Shown here piece by piece: positions 9,617-19,491 of a DNA stretch of 64,000 bases (position 1 is the stretch's first letter; each line of letters starts with the position of its first letter). The DNA is from an uncultured Bacteroidaceae bacterium (GTDB taxonomy: Bacteria > Bacteroidota > Bacteroidia > Bacteroidales > Bacteroidaceae): the NCBI GenBank assembly GCA_905234735.1, contig CAJOJA010000005.1, positions 116,815-180,814 on the forward strand, written 5' to 3'. Under the pieces are notes generated by a model. It worked only from the letters and a program-made list of their open reading frames with translations, did not search any database and had not been told where the DNA came from. The translations under genes and the position numbers were made by a program.

Positions 9617-11584
9617 TCAATATAGCACTACAGCGCACTCGGCAGGAATGGAGGTGCGGAAGGTGCCTTTCTTGTCGAGAGTGACCTGCTGGGCAGAGGG
9701 CGACTTGCCGTCCGCACCGTCGCTGAGCCAAGTGACTTTCTGTCCGGCCAGCATGGGTAGGACAAGGTTAAGCTCCAAGGGCTGCTTCTGGCCGTTGAGG
9801 GCACAGACGTACCAGCGGTCGGCGTTGCGACGGGCCAGCACAATGTACTTGCCGGGATAGCCGTCGATGAGGCGTGTCTCATCCCAGAGGGTGGGCACCT
9901 GACGCATGAAGTCGATTTCGAACGCGGGGGTCACCTGCGGGTCGAGGTTCATGGGCGTGAGGGCGAAGTTCTGGACAGAGGACTGGAAGGCAATGGCCGT
10001 GCCCAGTTCAAAGACATCGGAGACGCGACGGGTAGTGCCGCCGTTGTTGCCCCTGTTGAGCCTGCGCTGCAGGACAGTGCCGCCGAACTCCATCGAACCG
10101 ACAGCGTTGCGGCAGAAGGGGTGGAGCGTGGCGTTGAAGCCCTCCATGTCGTCCATGTGCTGGCTGAAGACAAGGTTCTCGGAGGCCAGCACAGCTTCGG
10201 AGCTGACGTAGTTAGGATACATGCGCTCCCAGCCACGGGGCAGCGTGCAACCGTGGAAGATGACCTGTATATCGTAGTCGTTGGCATCGGAGAGTATCTG
10301 TTCGTAGAGCTTGATGGTCTCCTGCTTGTCGCCTGCAAAGAAGTCGACCTTGATGCCCTTCACGCCGTGGTGCCGGAGCCACTTCATCTCCTGCTTGCGT
10401 ACGATGGGGCTGTACATGCGGTTCTTGGCACACTGCGGGGCATCGTTCCAGCCGCCGTTGGAGTTGTACCAGACGAAGGGGTGGATGCCCTTCTGACGGC
10501 AATAGGTGAAGAGCTGTTCCATGCGCTGGCGGCCGATGTTGGTCTCCCAACCGCCATCGATGAGGCAGTATTCCCATCCGAGAGAGGCTGCGAGGTCGAT
10601 GAACTTCACCTGGTCGTCGTAGACGATGCTGGGGTCCTGCCAGATAATCCACGACCACGTGCTGCGTCCGCCCTTGTAGGTGAAGTTAGGTTCGTAGAGT
10701 TGTTCCACAACGTCCCACGTGATAGTGCTCTCCACGATGGGTTTCAAGGTTTGGCCCAGGGTGATGGTGCGCCAGGGGGTCTGTCCGGGCAGTCCGAACT
10801 GTGCTCCCGTGCTGCCGAAGCCGTTGTTCTCACCCTCCATGGGGAAGGCAATCAGGTATCGTCCGTCGACAGCATCGGAGAGGTGGCTGCCGCAATAGCG
10901 CCCATCAAGTCCCGTCTCGCTGATCTGCAGCCAGCCACGCTCGCCCACATGGAACAGACAGGGGAAGGTGTAGCCCTGACCGTAGCGCGAGCGGGTGTTG
11001 AGCGGCTCGTCGGGGGTGTACTCCTCCTCGTAACTGGGCTTGGTGCGCTTCCAGCCCACCATCGACGTACTCTGGGGAGAGAGGAAGGTGGTGGTGAACT
11101 TGGGCAGTGTGAAGCCCGTGGCCTCACCCGTCACCACGATGGCGGCCGTCTCACCCTGCATGGGGATGAGGTAGCGATATGCGACGTCACCGTTGCCCAC
11201 GCGGAACTCTACGGTGAAGGTCTTGCCGCGCGAGGTTTCGAAGGTGAAGCAGCGTTGCTCGTAGTCGTTGACCACGTGGCTCTGCTTTGACTGCCACAGA
11301 CGATAGTCGTTGTGGATGCGCTTAGCCTCCGTACTCTTCAGCACGAGGTGACGACTGAAGTCGGCTATGTTGGAGTACAGGCCCAGCGGCGACGGCTCAA
11401 GCATCTCCACGTCCACGGTGTCCTTCTTCATCACCTTACGATATCCGACGCTGTAAAGCGCCTTGCCGTCGTCCACTCTGACGTCGACATAGGTCAACCT
11501 GTCAGGACTGAGAATCCTCTGCGCTGACGTTGGGAGAGCAATAATAAACAGTAAATTACAAACAAATAATGATAAGCGTTTCAT
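9617..11584 (-). CDS. Glycoside hydrolase family 97, probably retaining alpha-galactosidase type
   Basis: 655 residues with a signal peptide (MKRLSLFVCNLLFIIALPTSAQ). It has the GH97 N-terminal beta-sandwich, a (beta/alpha)8 barrel and a C-terminal domain. The barrel carries GIKVDFF with Asp at about residue 414. From the family, this Asp is the nucleophile in the retaining alpha-galactosidase subgroup (BtGH97b), while the inverting SusB subgroup uses Glu bases. It follows the rhamnogalacturonan lyase by 42 nt in the same direction, which fits removal of galactose side groups from pectin fragments. Substrate assignment is inference. Confidence 0.9.
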   Translation of the reverse strand: MKRLSLFVCNLLFIIALPTSAQRILSPDRLTYVDVRVDDGKALYSVGYRKVMKKDTVDVEMLEPSPLGLYSNIADFSRHLVLKSTEAKRIHNDYRLWQSKQSHVVNDYEQRCFTFETSRGKTFTVEFRVGNGDVAYRYLIPMQGETAAIVVTGEATGFTLPKFTTTFLSPQSTSMVGWKRTKPSYEEEYTPDEPLNTRSRYGQGYTFPCLFHVGERGWLQISETGLDGRYCGSHLSDAVDGRYLIAFPMEGENNGFGSTGAQFGLPGQTPWRTITLGQTLKPIVESTITWDVVEQLYEPNFTYKGGRSTWSWIIWQDPSIVYDDQVKFIDLAASLGWEYCLIDGGWETNIGRQRMEQLFTYCRQKGIHPFVWYNSNGGWNDAPQCAKNRMYSPIVRKQEMKWLRHHGVKGIKVDFFAGDKQETIKLYEQILSDANDYDIQVIFHGCTLPRGWERMYPNYVSSEAVLASENLVFSQHMDDMEGFNATLHPFCRNAVGSMEFGGTVLQRRLNRGNNGGTTRRVSDVFELGTAIAFQSSVQNFALTPMNLDPQVTPAFEIDFMRQVPTLWDETRLIDGYPGKYIVLARRNADRWYVCALNGQKQPLELNLVLPMLAGQKVTWLSDGADGKSPSAQQVTLDKKGTFRTSIPAECAVVLY

Positions 11585-11601
11585 TGTTTTATATTTTTTA
11601 A

Positions 11602-11628
11602 TTATGAACTACGAACTATGAACTATTC
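11602..11628. repeat. Heptamer array between the PL11 and GH97 genes
   Basis: On the minus strand the spacer after the PL11 stop reads AGTTCAT, AGTTCGT, AGTTCAT, AATTAAA: four units of 7-bp period. Confidence 0.75.
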
Positions 11629-13663
11629 AAAACTGCCAGCCCCGGAAGAGGCGTCCGCTGCCCTGGAGTTCGGCACCAAAGTAGAAACCGACCTGCGTGG
11701 GTTGGTTGTACGAAACGTTCTGGGTGGTGACGGAATGGCGATAGACGGGGTCTTGGAGGAAGGTGTGGAAGCGATAGGGCGTCGGGAGCGGAGTGACGTA
11801 GAGCCGCAGGTGCAGGTTGTCCTGCGTACGCACCAACACCTCTTCGCGCCAGTCGCCCACGATGTCGGCAGCCAGGCAGGGGTTGCTCTTCGTGCCGTTG
11901 TTGAACTGGCAGTCATCGAAGTGAAAGAGGCTGGCGACAGAACGGGAGCCCGTGAAGTCGAAAGGTGTGCCCGTCAGGGATTCCTGCGAACCGCCCTCTC
12001 CTACCCTGCTGACGGAAGGACGGTACTTCGACACGGTTTCGTGGTCGAGCATCTCGCGCAGGAGGTCGCCGTCCCACCAGACAGCCATATTAATAGGTAC
12101 GCGCGCGAGGCTGTCCACAACTTCGCCCCTGACGTTGCGCAGGCCTCCGCTGCGACTACTCCACATCTCGAGGCCTGGGTTCGTGGGGTCGATGTCGGCC
12201 GCCATGCAGCGACCTACGTCTGTATGGTCGGGCAACTGGAAGATGACCTGCCCCGTTCGGGCATCGCGGAAGTCGGAACCGTCGCGTTTGTTCTCGTGGC
12301 AGTCCCACACCTGAAGACGGTTGTCGAGGGGGAAGAAGCTGGTGACGTGGAGAGCATCGCCGTGGCCAAAGCCCGTGCTGTAGAGTCCCCGACCGTCATT
12401 GTCGACGGCCATAGAGCCGTAGGTTATCTCGTCGAGCCCGTCGCCGTCGACATCGGCTACGCGCAGATTGTGGTTGCCTTGTCCGGCATATTGCCGCCCC
12501 TGCTCGTTGGAGTCGAAGACCCAGCGCTGCTTCAGCTGCTTGCCGTCGAAGTCCCAAGCGGCCAGCACTGTGCGGGTGTAATAGCCGCGACACATCACCA
12601 CGGAGGCCAGTTGCTCGCGCTTACCGTCTGTCACCCTCTCATTCCCCAGATAGGCTACACAGGCCAGAAAGCGGTCACTACGATTGGCATAGTTGTCGCC
12701 CCAGTCCTTCAGCTCGCCGCGTCCGGGCAGGTAGTCGACAGTGTGGATGGCCCGTCCCGTACGCCCTTCGAAGACGGTCAGATACTCCGGACCTTTGTGG
12801 ATGAAACCACCACGTGCTGCCTTACGATCCATATTGTTGGGCCATCCCGGTCCGCGAAACTGTTCGCCAGGATTGCCGTTGGCCTGATAGGCATTAGTAT
12901 CGGGCTGACGGACGTGATTGGCTGTGGGGTCTCCTATCACGCAACCCCTACCGTCGACAGTGCCGTCGGCCGTCTTGCACACCAGCTCGGCACGTCCATC
13001 GCCGTCGAGGTCGTACACCATAAACTGGGTGTAATGGGCACCGGAGCGGATGTTACGTCCGAGGTCGATGCGCCAAAGGTGCTTGCCATTTACTATTTTG
13101 TAGGCATCGAGGAAGGTGTTGTTGGTGATGCCCGACTGGGAGTTGTCCCTGGAGTTCGAGGGTTCCCACTTGAGTATGATCTCCAGCTGTCCGTCGCCAT
13201 CGAGGTCGGCAACCGAAGCATCGCTGGCCGTGTAGTGAACCTCGCGTCCCTCTGTGTCCTTGTAGCCTGTGGGACGAAGGAGGGGAATGTCGATGTAGCC
13301 CACTGGGGCATTGGCGGGCAGCACGGTTTTCCCTTTTAAGTCAGAGTTGGAGGGGACGACCTCATATCTGGTCTTCCGCACAGCGGAATTAGCATCCATA
13401 AACGTCGTGCTCTCTCGGTTCCCCCGATGTCCTATCTTCTTGCCGTCGCGATAGATGTCGAACTGCGTATCCACTGGGTCGGTGCTCAGATATCGCCATG
13501 AGAGCAGCACGCTGTCCAACGAAGTGCGTACAGCCACAAGGCCACGGTCGAGCCGCTCCATCTTCAGCTGCGAGAAGTCGTACCTGGTCTGGGCAGAAAG
13601 ACGTAAGGGGCAAGGGGCAAGGAGCAAGAGAATAGTTATAAGCAGTAGAGCAAGCCGTTTCAT
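11627..13663 (-). CDS. Rhamnogalacturonan lyase, polysaccharide lyase family 11
   Basis: 678 residues with signal peptide (MKRLALLLITILLLLAP...LSAQ). A fibronectin-like N-terminal domain precedes an eight-bladed propeller rich in calcium loops (DLDGDGQLE, DLDGDGRAE, DVDGDGLDE), as in YesW/YesX. It also has the PL11 signature LKWEPSNSRDNSQSG. The enzyme cleaves the rhamnogalacturonan I backbone by beta-elimination. It lies between pflA and the GH97 gene with short spacers made of degenerate heptamers. No SusC/SusD pair is in the window, so this is not a full pectin locus. Confidence 0.92.
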   Translation of the reverse strand: MKRLALLLITILLLLAPCPLRLSAQTRYDFSQLKMERLDRGLVAVRTSLDSVLLSWRYLSTDPVDTQFDIYRDGKKIGHRGNRESTTFMDANSAVRKTRYEVVPSNSDLKGKTVLPANAPVGYIDIPLLRPTGYKDTEGREVHYTASDASVADLDGDGQLEIILKWEPSNSRDNSQSGITNNTFLDAYKIVNGKHLWRIDLGRNIRSGAHYTQFMVYDLDGDGRAELVCKTADGTVDGRGCVIGDPTANHVRQPDTNAYQANGNPGEQFRGPGWPNNMDRKAARGGFIHKGPEYLTVFEGRTGRAIHTVDYLPGRGELKDWGDNYANRSDRFLACVAYLGNERVTDGKREQLASVVMCRGYYTRTVLAAWDFDGKQLKQRWVFDSNEQGRQYAGQGNHNLRVADVDGDGLDEITYGSMAVDNDGRGLYSTGFGHGDALHVTSFFPLDNRLQVWDCHENKRDGSDFRDARTGQVIFQLPDHTDVGRCMAADIDPTNPGLEMWSSRSGGLRNVRGEVVDSLARVPINMAVWWDGDLLREMLDHETVSKYRPSVSRVGEGGSQESLTGTPFDFTGSRSVASLFHFDDCQFNNGTKSNPCLAADIVGDWREEVLVRTQDNLHLRLYVTPLPTPYRFHTFLQDPVYRHSVTTQNVSYNQPTQVGFYFGAELQGSGRLFRGWQF

Positions 13664-13675
13664 GATAAACCCTTA

Positions 13676-13731
13676 ATTATGAATTAACAACTATGAACTA
13701 TAAATTATGAACTATGAACTGAATTAAGAAT
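13676..13731. repeat. Heptamer array across the pflA stop codon
   Basis: On the minus strand, repeated units of the AGTTCAT / AATTCAT type (7-bp period, about 7 units) span the 3' end of pflA and the spacer before the PL11 gene. The last pflA codons (SVHSS) are written in repeat sequence. Confidence 0.8.
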
Positions 13732-14454
13732 CCTTCGTGCATTCTCAATGCGTTCAGCCGTGGGCACGGGGGTGTCCTCAAGCGTGTAGGGAATGCCCAG
13801 TTGCTGCCACTTGTAACGTCCCATTGTGTGATAGGGCAACACATCGATGCGGCGCACACTGGTGAGCGTGTCGAGGAAATCACGGAGGCGGTAGAGCGAG
13901 TCGTCATCGTCCGTGAGGCCAGGCACAAGGACGTGACGAATCCATACGGGTACGCCCATCTCGCTGAGTCGTTGGGCACATGCCAGGATGTTGCGGTTTG
14001 AATGGCCCGTCAGTTTCCGATGCACCTCGTCGTCGATATGCTTGATGTCAAGCAGTACCGTATCAGTTACTTGAAATAACTGGTCAAAAATTTTGACCGG
14101 TTTGTAGGGCTGAGCACTTGTGTCGATGCAGGTAGTGATGTTGCGTTGGTGAGCCTTCTCGAAGAGTTCCGTCACGAACTCCGCCTGCAGCAGAGGCTCA
14201 CCCCCACTCACCGTGATGCCTCCCTCGCTGCCCCAATACTCACGGTAGCGCTCGGCACGTTCCAGAATGTCGTCGGCCGTCCAACGTTCTGCCCCATCGC
14301 GGCTCCAGGTATCGGGATTGTGACAATAGGCACAACGCATGGCGCACCCCTTTAGGAATACGATGAATCGAATCCCCGGCCCGTCGACCGAGCCGAAGGA
14401 TTCGAAACTGTGTACGTACCCCTGACAAAGGGTTGTCTGACTACATTCGTTCAT
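13705..14454 (-). CDS. pflA: Pyruvate formate-lyase activating enzyme
   Basis: 249-residue radical SAM enzyme that installs the glycyl radical on PflB in the cytoplasm. The cluster motif CxxxCxxC is C37, C41, C44 (GCAMRCAYC). It also has the SAM-binding GGEPLLQ element and WIRHVLVPG near the end. It overlaps pflB by 14 bp, so translation is likely coupled. Its C-terminus runs into a heptamer repeat array and probably carries a few extra residues from it. Confidence 0.95.
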   Translation of the reverse strand: MNECSQTTLCQGYVHSFESFGSVDGPGIRFIVFLKGCAMRCAYCHNPDTWSRDGAERWTADDILERAERYREYWGSEGGITVSGGEPLLQAEFVTELFEKAHQRNITTCIDTSAQPYKPVKIFDQLFQVTDTVLLDIKHIDDEVHRKLTGHSNRNILACAQRLSEMGVPVWIRHVLVPGLTDDDDSLYRLRDFLDTLTSVRRIDVLPYHTMGRYKWQQLGIPYTLEDTPVPTAERIENARRILNSVHSS

Positions 14455-16687
14455 GTGCCGAACGGGCGATAACGTCTTCCTGCTGTTCGCGCGTCAGGTC
14501 GATAAACTTCACGGCATATCCGCTGACACGGATGGTGAAGTTCGCGTATTCGGGTTTCTCGGGGTGTTCCATAGCATCGCGCAACTTGTCCACACCGAAT
14601 ACGTTCACATTCAGGTGGTGGGCACCCTTTGTGAAGTAACCGTCCATCACGTGTACCAGCGTCTGTGCACGCTCCTCATCGTTCGTCCCCAGGGTACTGG
14701 GAGCGATGGTCTGTGTGTTAGAGATACCGTCGAGTGCATACTCATAAGGAATCTTGGCCACAGAGTTCAGCGAGGCAAGCAAGCCGTTCTTCTCTGCACC
14801 GTAGCTGGGATTGGCACCCGGCGACAGCGGAGCTCCGGCACGACGGCCATCGGGCAGGTTGCCCGTGTACTTACCATAGACCACGTTGGAGGTGATGGTC
14901 AGGATGGAGGTCGTTGGTTCTGCATTGCGGTAGGTGTGATGACGCTTGATCTTGGCCAGGAAGGTCTTCAGCACCCATACTGCCACCTCGTCGGCACGCG
15001 GGTCGTCGTTGCCATAGCGGGGATAATCGCCCTCAGCCACGTAGTCGACGTTGAAACCTGTCTCGTCGCGGATAATCTTCACCTTGGCGTACTTCACGGC
15101 ACAGATGCTGTCGATGACGTGACTGAAGCCAGCGATACCCGTAGCGAAGGTTCGGCGTACGTCGGTGTCGATGAGCGCCAGCTCTGCAGCCTCATAGAAG
15201 TACTTGTCGTGCATGTAGTGGATGAGGTTGAGGGTGTTGACATAGACGTCGCACAGCCACTCCATCATGTCGCGGAAGCGGGGCTCCAGTTCTTCCCAAG
15301 TCAGATACTCGCTGGTGATGGGACGGAACTTCGGACCGCACTGTTCACGGGTCTTGGCGTCGACGCCGCCGTTGATGGCGTAGAGCAGGGTCTTGGCCAG
15401 ATTGGCACGCGCACCGAAGAACTGCATCTCCTTACCCGTCTGCGTGGCGCTGACGCAGCAGCAGATGCTGTAGTCATCGCCCCAGATGGGACGCATCACT
15501 TCGTCGTTCTCGTACTGTATGGAACTGGTCTTCACCGAAATCCATGCGGCATAGCGCTTGAAGGTTTCAGGCAGACGGGGCGAATAAAGCACCGTGAGGT
15601 TGGGTTCGGGCGAGGGACCCATATTGATGAGAGTGTTGAGGAAGCGGTAGCAGTTCTTCGTCACCTGGTGACGGCCGTCCTGCCCGATACCGGCCACTTC
15701 GAGCGTTGCCCATACGGGGTCGCCGGAGAACACCTCGTTGTAGGAAGGGATACGGGCGAACTTCACCATGCGGAACTTCATTACCAGATGGTCGATGAGC
15801 TCCTGGGCCTCTTTCTCGGTGAGGGTGCCTTCCTGCAGGTCGCGGGTGATGTAGATGTCGAGGAAGGTGCTAACGCGACCCACGGACATGGCGGCACCAT
15901 TCTGCGTCTTGATGGCAGCCAGGTAACCGAAGTAGAGCCACTGCACGGCCTCGCGGGCATTATTGGCAGGTTGGGAGATGTCGTAGCCGTAGATCTCAGC
16001 CATTTTCTTCATCTCCTTCAGGGCCTTAATTTGCATGGAGATTTCCTCGCGCAGGCGGATGATGTCCTCGCTCATCTGTCGCTTACCGCAATTGTACTTG
16101 TCAATCTCCTTCTGCTCAATCAGGAAGTCAATACCATAGAGCGCGACGCGACGGTAGTCGCCCACGATGCGTCCGCGTCCGTAGGTGTCGGGGAGCCCCG
16201 TCAGGATGTGGTTGTGACGCACGCGCTTCATTTCGTCGGTATAGGCATCGAACACGCCCTCGTTGTGCGTCTTGCAGTACTTGGTGAAGATTTCGTGCAA
16301 CTTATCCGAGGGCTGATAGCCGTACGTCGTGCAGGCCTGCTCGGCCATCTTGATGCCACCGTAGGGCATGAAGGCACGCTTCAGCGGTTTGTCCGTCTGC
16401 AGACCTACAATTTTCTCCAGGTCCTTCGTCGCAGGGTCGATGTAGCCCGGTCCGTAAGCCGTCATGCTGGAGACCACTTCCGTCTCCATATCCAGCACGC
16501 CGCCCTTGGCACGCTCCTCCTTCTGCAGCTGCTGCAACTTGCCCCACAGGATGTTGGTGGCCTCCGTCGGACCCTCCAGGAAACTTTCGTCACCATCGTA
16601 CTGCGTGTAGTTGTTCTGGATGAAATCTCTCACGTTCACTTCATCGAGCCACTTAACGCCCTTGAAGCCTCTCCATTCGTTTCTCAT
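14441..16687 (-). CDS. pflB: Formate C-acetyltransferase (pyruvate formate-lyase)
   Basis: 748-residue glycyl-radical enzyme converting pyruvate and CoA to acetyl-CoA and formate under anoxia. The catalytic Cys pair lies in YSICCCVSA (about residues 408-410). The usual Ala before the pair is Cys here, giving three consecutive Cys. The radical Gly is in RVSGYAV (about residue 722). It is the first gene of a minus-strand run pflB-pflA-PL11-GH97. A -7-like box (CAAAGGTA on the plus strand, 16734-16741) lies 46 bp upstream. Confidence 0.97.
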   Translation of the reverse strand: MRNEWRGFKGVKWLDEVNVRDFIQNNYTQYDGDESFLEGPTEATNILWGKLQQLQKEERAKGGVLDMETEVVSSMTAYGPGYIDPATKDLEKIVGLQTDKPLKRAFMPYGGIKMAEQACTTYGYQPSDKLHEIFTKYCKTHNEGVFDAYTDEMKRVRHNHILTGLPDTYGRGRIVGDYRRVALYGIDFLIEQKEIDKYNCGKRQMSEDIIRLREEISMQIKALKEMKKMAEIYGYDISQPANNAREAVQWLYFGYLAAIKTQNGAAMSVGRVSTFLDIYITRDLQEGTLTEKEAQELIDHLVMKFRMVKFARIPSYNEVFSGDPVWATLEVAGIGQDGRHQVTKNCYRFLNTLINMGPSPEPNLTVLYSPRLPETFKRYAAWISVKTSSIQYENDEVMRPIWGDDYSICCCVSATQTGKEMQFFGARANLAKTLLYAINGGVDAKTREQCGPKFRPITSEYLTWEELEPRFRDMMEWLCDVYVNTLNLIHYMHDKYFYEAAELALIDTDVRRTFATGIAGFSHVIDSICAVKYAKVKIIRDETGFNVDYVAEGDYPRYGNDDPRADEVAVWVLKTFLAKIKRHHTYRNAEPTTSILTITSNVVYGKYTGNLPDGRRAGAPLSPGANPSYGAEKNGLLASLNSVAKIPYEYALDGISNTQTIAPSTLGTNDEERAQTLVHVMDGYFTKGAHHLNVNVFGVDKLRDAMEHPEKPEYANFTIRVSGYAVKFIDLTREQQEDVIARSAHERM

Positions 16688-16733
16688 AGTATCAAAATGT
16701 ATTTTATAAATTAATAATGTATATACGCGTTAC

Positions 16734-16741
16734 AAAGGTAA
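16734..16741 (-). promoter_or_regulatory. -7 box for the pfl operon
   Basis: TACCTTTG on the minus strand, 46 bp before pflB. No clear -33 TTTG is seen at 20 bp, so control may involve an activator. Confidence 0.55.
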
Positions 16742-16785
16742 TATAAATTTCTTAACATTCCTATACAGGTTGGCGGATTTTTTCA

Positions 16786-16793
16786 TACCTTTG
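16786..16793 (+). promoter_or_regulatory. -7 box for the TonB receptor gene
   Basis: TACCTTTG lies 48 bp before the ATG at 16842. It rules out the longest open frame, which would start upstream of it at a TTG. Confidence 0.6.
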
Positions 16794-16841
16794 CATTCCG
16801 AAGGCGAAATGGCCCAATTTCAAGAACCAAATAACAAGCAA

Positions 16842-18848
16842 ATGAACAAAAAACAGCAAAAGGGCTGTCGTGTCATCACCTGGAAGCAGTATTCGCACAA
16901 GGGGTGGAGCGCCTTTGCCTCGCTGGGGCGCCAGATACGGATTGGCGTGCTGACCGTCGGCACTCTGTCGTCGGTGACACCCATCCAGGCCGAGACACAG
17001 AGCATGGCGCACCAGGAGACCGAGGGCGACACGCTGACGCTCGACGAGGTCCAGGTGACAGGCACTATGGCCCCACTGACGCGACTGCAGTCGGCGCGTA
17101 TCGTCAGTGTCATCACACGCCAGGACATCGAAGCAGCGGGGGTGCAAAGCCCCAACGACCTATTGAAATTAGCTTCAGGCGTGGACGTCCGTCAGCGCGG
17201 AGGCTTTGGTATTCAGACGGACATTAGCATCGACGGAGGCACCTTCGACCAAATCACACTCCTACTGAACGGTGTCAACATCTCCAACCCACAAACCGGA
17301 CACCTGGCGGCAGACCTGCCCGTAAGCCTCGAGGACATTGAGCGCATCGAGATTCTCTCGGGTGCCGACAGTCGTGTCTACGGAGGCTCATCGTTCGGAG
17401 GATGCATCAATATCGTCACCCGTCGCGACACCCTGAACCACGCGGGAGCAGGAGTCGAAGGGGGCATGTACGGCACACTGCAAGCCGACGGACGGCTGGC
17501 GCTGACCTACGGACGTGTGAGCAATCGGCTGAGCGGAGGCGGAGGACGCTCCAACGGAGGCACCCAGAACTCCGACTGGCGGCGCGGCCAACTCTACTAT
17601 CAGGGCGACCTGCACCATGAGTACCTCGACCTCGACTGGCAGTTCGGCTATTCGCGCAAGGCCTACGGGGCCAACACGTTCTACTCTGCTGCCTATCCCA
17701 ACCAGTTCGAACGAAACGAGCGATTCCTCATGAGCGTGGGGGCAGAGACGAAGGGGCGCATACACTTCCGTTCATCAGTCTACTGGGTGCGTTCCTACGA
17801 CAATTTCGAACTCGTCCGCAACGAGCAATTCGGCGAAAACTTCCACATGAACGACACCTACGGCCTGCGCCTCACCAGCCACGTCAACTGGAAAGGCGGC
17901 ACAACGGCCGTCGGCGCGGAAGTGCGCAACGAGGGCGTACTGAGCACCAATCTGGGCCGCCCGCTGGACAGCACAGCCTACGTGCGTGTACGAAGCGAGG
18001 AGGACATCCTGTACAACCATCGCGACAATCGCACCAACGTATCCTTCAACCTCGAACACAATCTCCTGCTCGAACACTGGACGCTGTCGGCCGGCCTCAT
18101 TGCCAACATGAACACCTCCGTCGACCACCGTTTCCGACTCTATCCAGGCGTCGATCTTGCCTACCGACCCGCCAGCCACTGGAAACTCTATGCATCGTAC
18201 AGCAAAGGATTCCGACTGCCCACGTTCACCGACCTCTACTACAAATCGCCCACGCTGAACGGCAACACATCGCTACGCCCCGAGGTGAACCACTCCATAC
18301 AACTGGGCACGCAATACACCCGCAACGGCATACACGGAATGTTGCGCGCCTTCTACAACCGTGGGCACAACATGATTGACTGGGTCATGTACCACAGCGA
18401 CGACACCTATCACTCAACCTCGTTCGAACTGGACAATATAGGCCTGCAGGCAGAGGTACGAATAGACCTCATGCAACTCTGCAAGAAAGATATCATTCTA
18501 CGTTCATTATCTGTTGGTTATACATACATACATCAACACCGAAGAGATGACCAAATCATCTACCGCAGCAACTATGCGCTGGAGTACCTGCGCCACAAGC
18601 TGACGGCCACGCTCGACCACAAAATCGTGGCCCAGTTGACGGCCACCTGGAGTCTGCGATGGCAAGACCGCATGGGACCCTATCAGCCCTACACCACCCT
18701 CGACCTGAAGCTTCAGTGGACCAACCGCCATTGGCTGGCCTACGTCATGGGCACCAACCTCACCAACCGCCACTATGTGGACTTCGGTAGCGTGCCCCAA
18801 CCGGGAATCTGGGTGCTGGCCGGCGCAAGGTTCGACATCAGTCTATAG
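16842..18848 (+). CDS. TonB-dependent outer-membrane receptor, BtuB-like size
   Basis: About 668 residues. The start at 16842 (MNKKQQKG) follows an A-rich stretch; 16809 (MAQFQEP) is an alternative. An extended N-terminal signal (AFASLGRQIRIGVLTVGTL...QAE) is followed by a TonB-box-like DTLTLDEVQVTG, a plug domain (ITRQDIEAAGV..PNDLLKLASGVDVRQRG, then IERIEILSGADSRVYGGSSFGGCINIVTR) and a 22-strand-type barrel ending in an aromatic-poor FDISL. It imports an unknown ligand (cobalamin, siderophore or similar). No cobalamin riboswitch and no SusD partner are present. Its end overlaps the convergent comF by 11 bp. Confidence 0.88.
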   Translation: MNKKQQKGCRVITWKQYSHKGWSAFASLGRQIRIGVLTVGTLSSVTPIQAETQSMAHQETEGDTLTLDEVQVTGTMAPLTRLQSARIVSVITRQDIEAAGVQSPNDLLKLASGVDVRQRGGFGIQTDISIDGGTFDQITLLLNGVNISNPQTGHLAADLPVSLEDIERIEILSGADSRVYGGSSFGGCINIVTRRDTLNHAGAGVEGGMYGTLQADGRLALTYGRVSNRLSGGGGRSNGGTQNSDWRRGQLYYQGDLHHEYLDLDWQFGYSRKAYGANTFYSAAYPNQFERNERFLMSVGAETKGRIHFRSSVYWVRSYDNFELVRNEQFGENFHMNDTYGLRLTSHVNWKGGTTAVGAEVRNEGVLSTNLGRPLDSTAYVRVRSEEDILYNHRDNRTNVSFNLEHNLLLEHWTLSAGLIANMNTSVDHRFRLYPGVDLAYRPASHWKLYASYSKGFRLPTFTDLYYKSPTLNGNTSLRPEVNHSIQLGTQYTRNGIHGMLRAFYNRGHNMIDWVMYHSDDTYHSTSFELDNIGLQAEVRIDLMQLCKKDIILRSLSVGYTYIHQHRRDDQIIYRSNYALEYLRHKLTATLDHKIVAQLTATWSLRWQDRMGPYQPYTTLDLKLQWTNRHWLAYVMGTNLTNRHYVDFGSVPQPGIWVLAGARFDISL

Positions 18849-19491
18849 CTCGAGCCAAGGTGAAAACGCTGATGCGAACATCTGGATTCAACTCGCATAT
18901 AGCCTGAGCACAGGCTGACATCGTGGCACCCGTCGTAAGCACATCATCGACAAGCAGAATGTGGCGATACGTCAAGCCGGAACGAGCCTGGAATACGTTT
19001 TCCACATTCTCCATGCGCTGACTGGCAGTCTGCGTCGTCTGCGAAGGATTGTTGCGTACGCGCCTCACCACACCGGAGAGCACAGGGAGCCCCGTAGCCT
19101 TGGATATGCCCAGAGCGAGTTCGCGACTTTGATTGTATCCCCTGCGCAACTTACGAAGCCAATGTAACGGTATGGGCACGATGGCATCAATCTCGTTGAA
19201 GAAGCCCTGTAGCAGGAGGTCACGCGCCATCATGCAGCCCAGCCAACGGCCCAGTTCGGGATGGTGGTCGTACTTGAGTTTGATGAGAAGCTGGTGCGAA
19301 AAGTCGTCGTGCCGATAGGCCATACAACTGAAGGCACGCTCCACACGCATACGCCCCCAGAGCAGACGGCAGGAAAGATTGTCGTAAAAATCGTATCTGC
19401 GGATGAAGGGCAGTTGCACAAGGCAGGCACCACATATCTTCTGTTCCTGGGAACCCAACGGCGAACGACAGATGAGACAGCGGCGGTGCAT
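18838..19491 (-). CDS. comF: ComF-family phosphoribosyltransferase-like protein
   Basis: About 217 residues from the ATG at 19491, which overlaps the upstream glycosyltransferase stop as TGATG; an ATG at 19497 is also possible. It has an N-terminal zinc-finger-like pair (CLIC and CGAC), IVPIPLHWLRKLRRGYNQS, and the PRPP-loop-like ILLVDDVLTTGATMSAC. ComF proteins act in DNA uptake or unknown nucleotide chemistry. The placement at the end of a glycan operon looks like simple translational coupling. Confidence 0.88.
   Translation of the reverse strand: MHRRCLICRSPLGSQEQKICGACLVQLPFIRRYDFYDNLSCRLLWGRMRVERAFSCMAYRHDDFSHQLLIKLKYDHHPELGRWLGCMMARDLLLQGFFNEIDAIVPIPLHWLRKLRRGYNQSRELALGISKATGLPVLSGVVRRVRNNPSQTTQTASQRMENVENVFQARSGLTYRHILLVDDVLTTGATMSACAQAICELNPDVRISVFTLARAID

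Noticed and set aside
10121..11290. Plus-strand open frame opposite the GH97 gene
   Set aside because: Antisense to a well-supported glycosidase and without family features.
11618..13339. Long plus-strand open frame opposite the PL11 lyase
   Set aside because: Shadow of the highly conserved lyase gene; no motif, no start context.
14453..16714. Very long open frame on the plus strand opposite pflB
   Set aside because: It mirrors the codon bias of pflB and has no recognisable domain; pflB on the minus strand has full catalytic motifs.
16770..16841. Upstream extension of the TonB receptor to a TTG start
   Set aside because: A -7 promoter box lies inside it, so it is not transcribed as coding leader.
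16742..16841. Cobalamin riboswitch before the BtuB-sized receptor
   Set aside because: The leader is too short and no B12-box-like sequence is seen.
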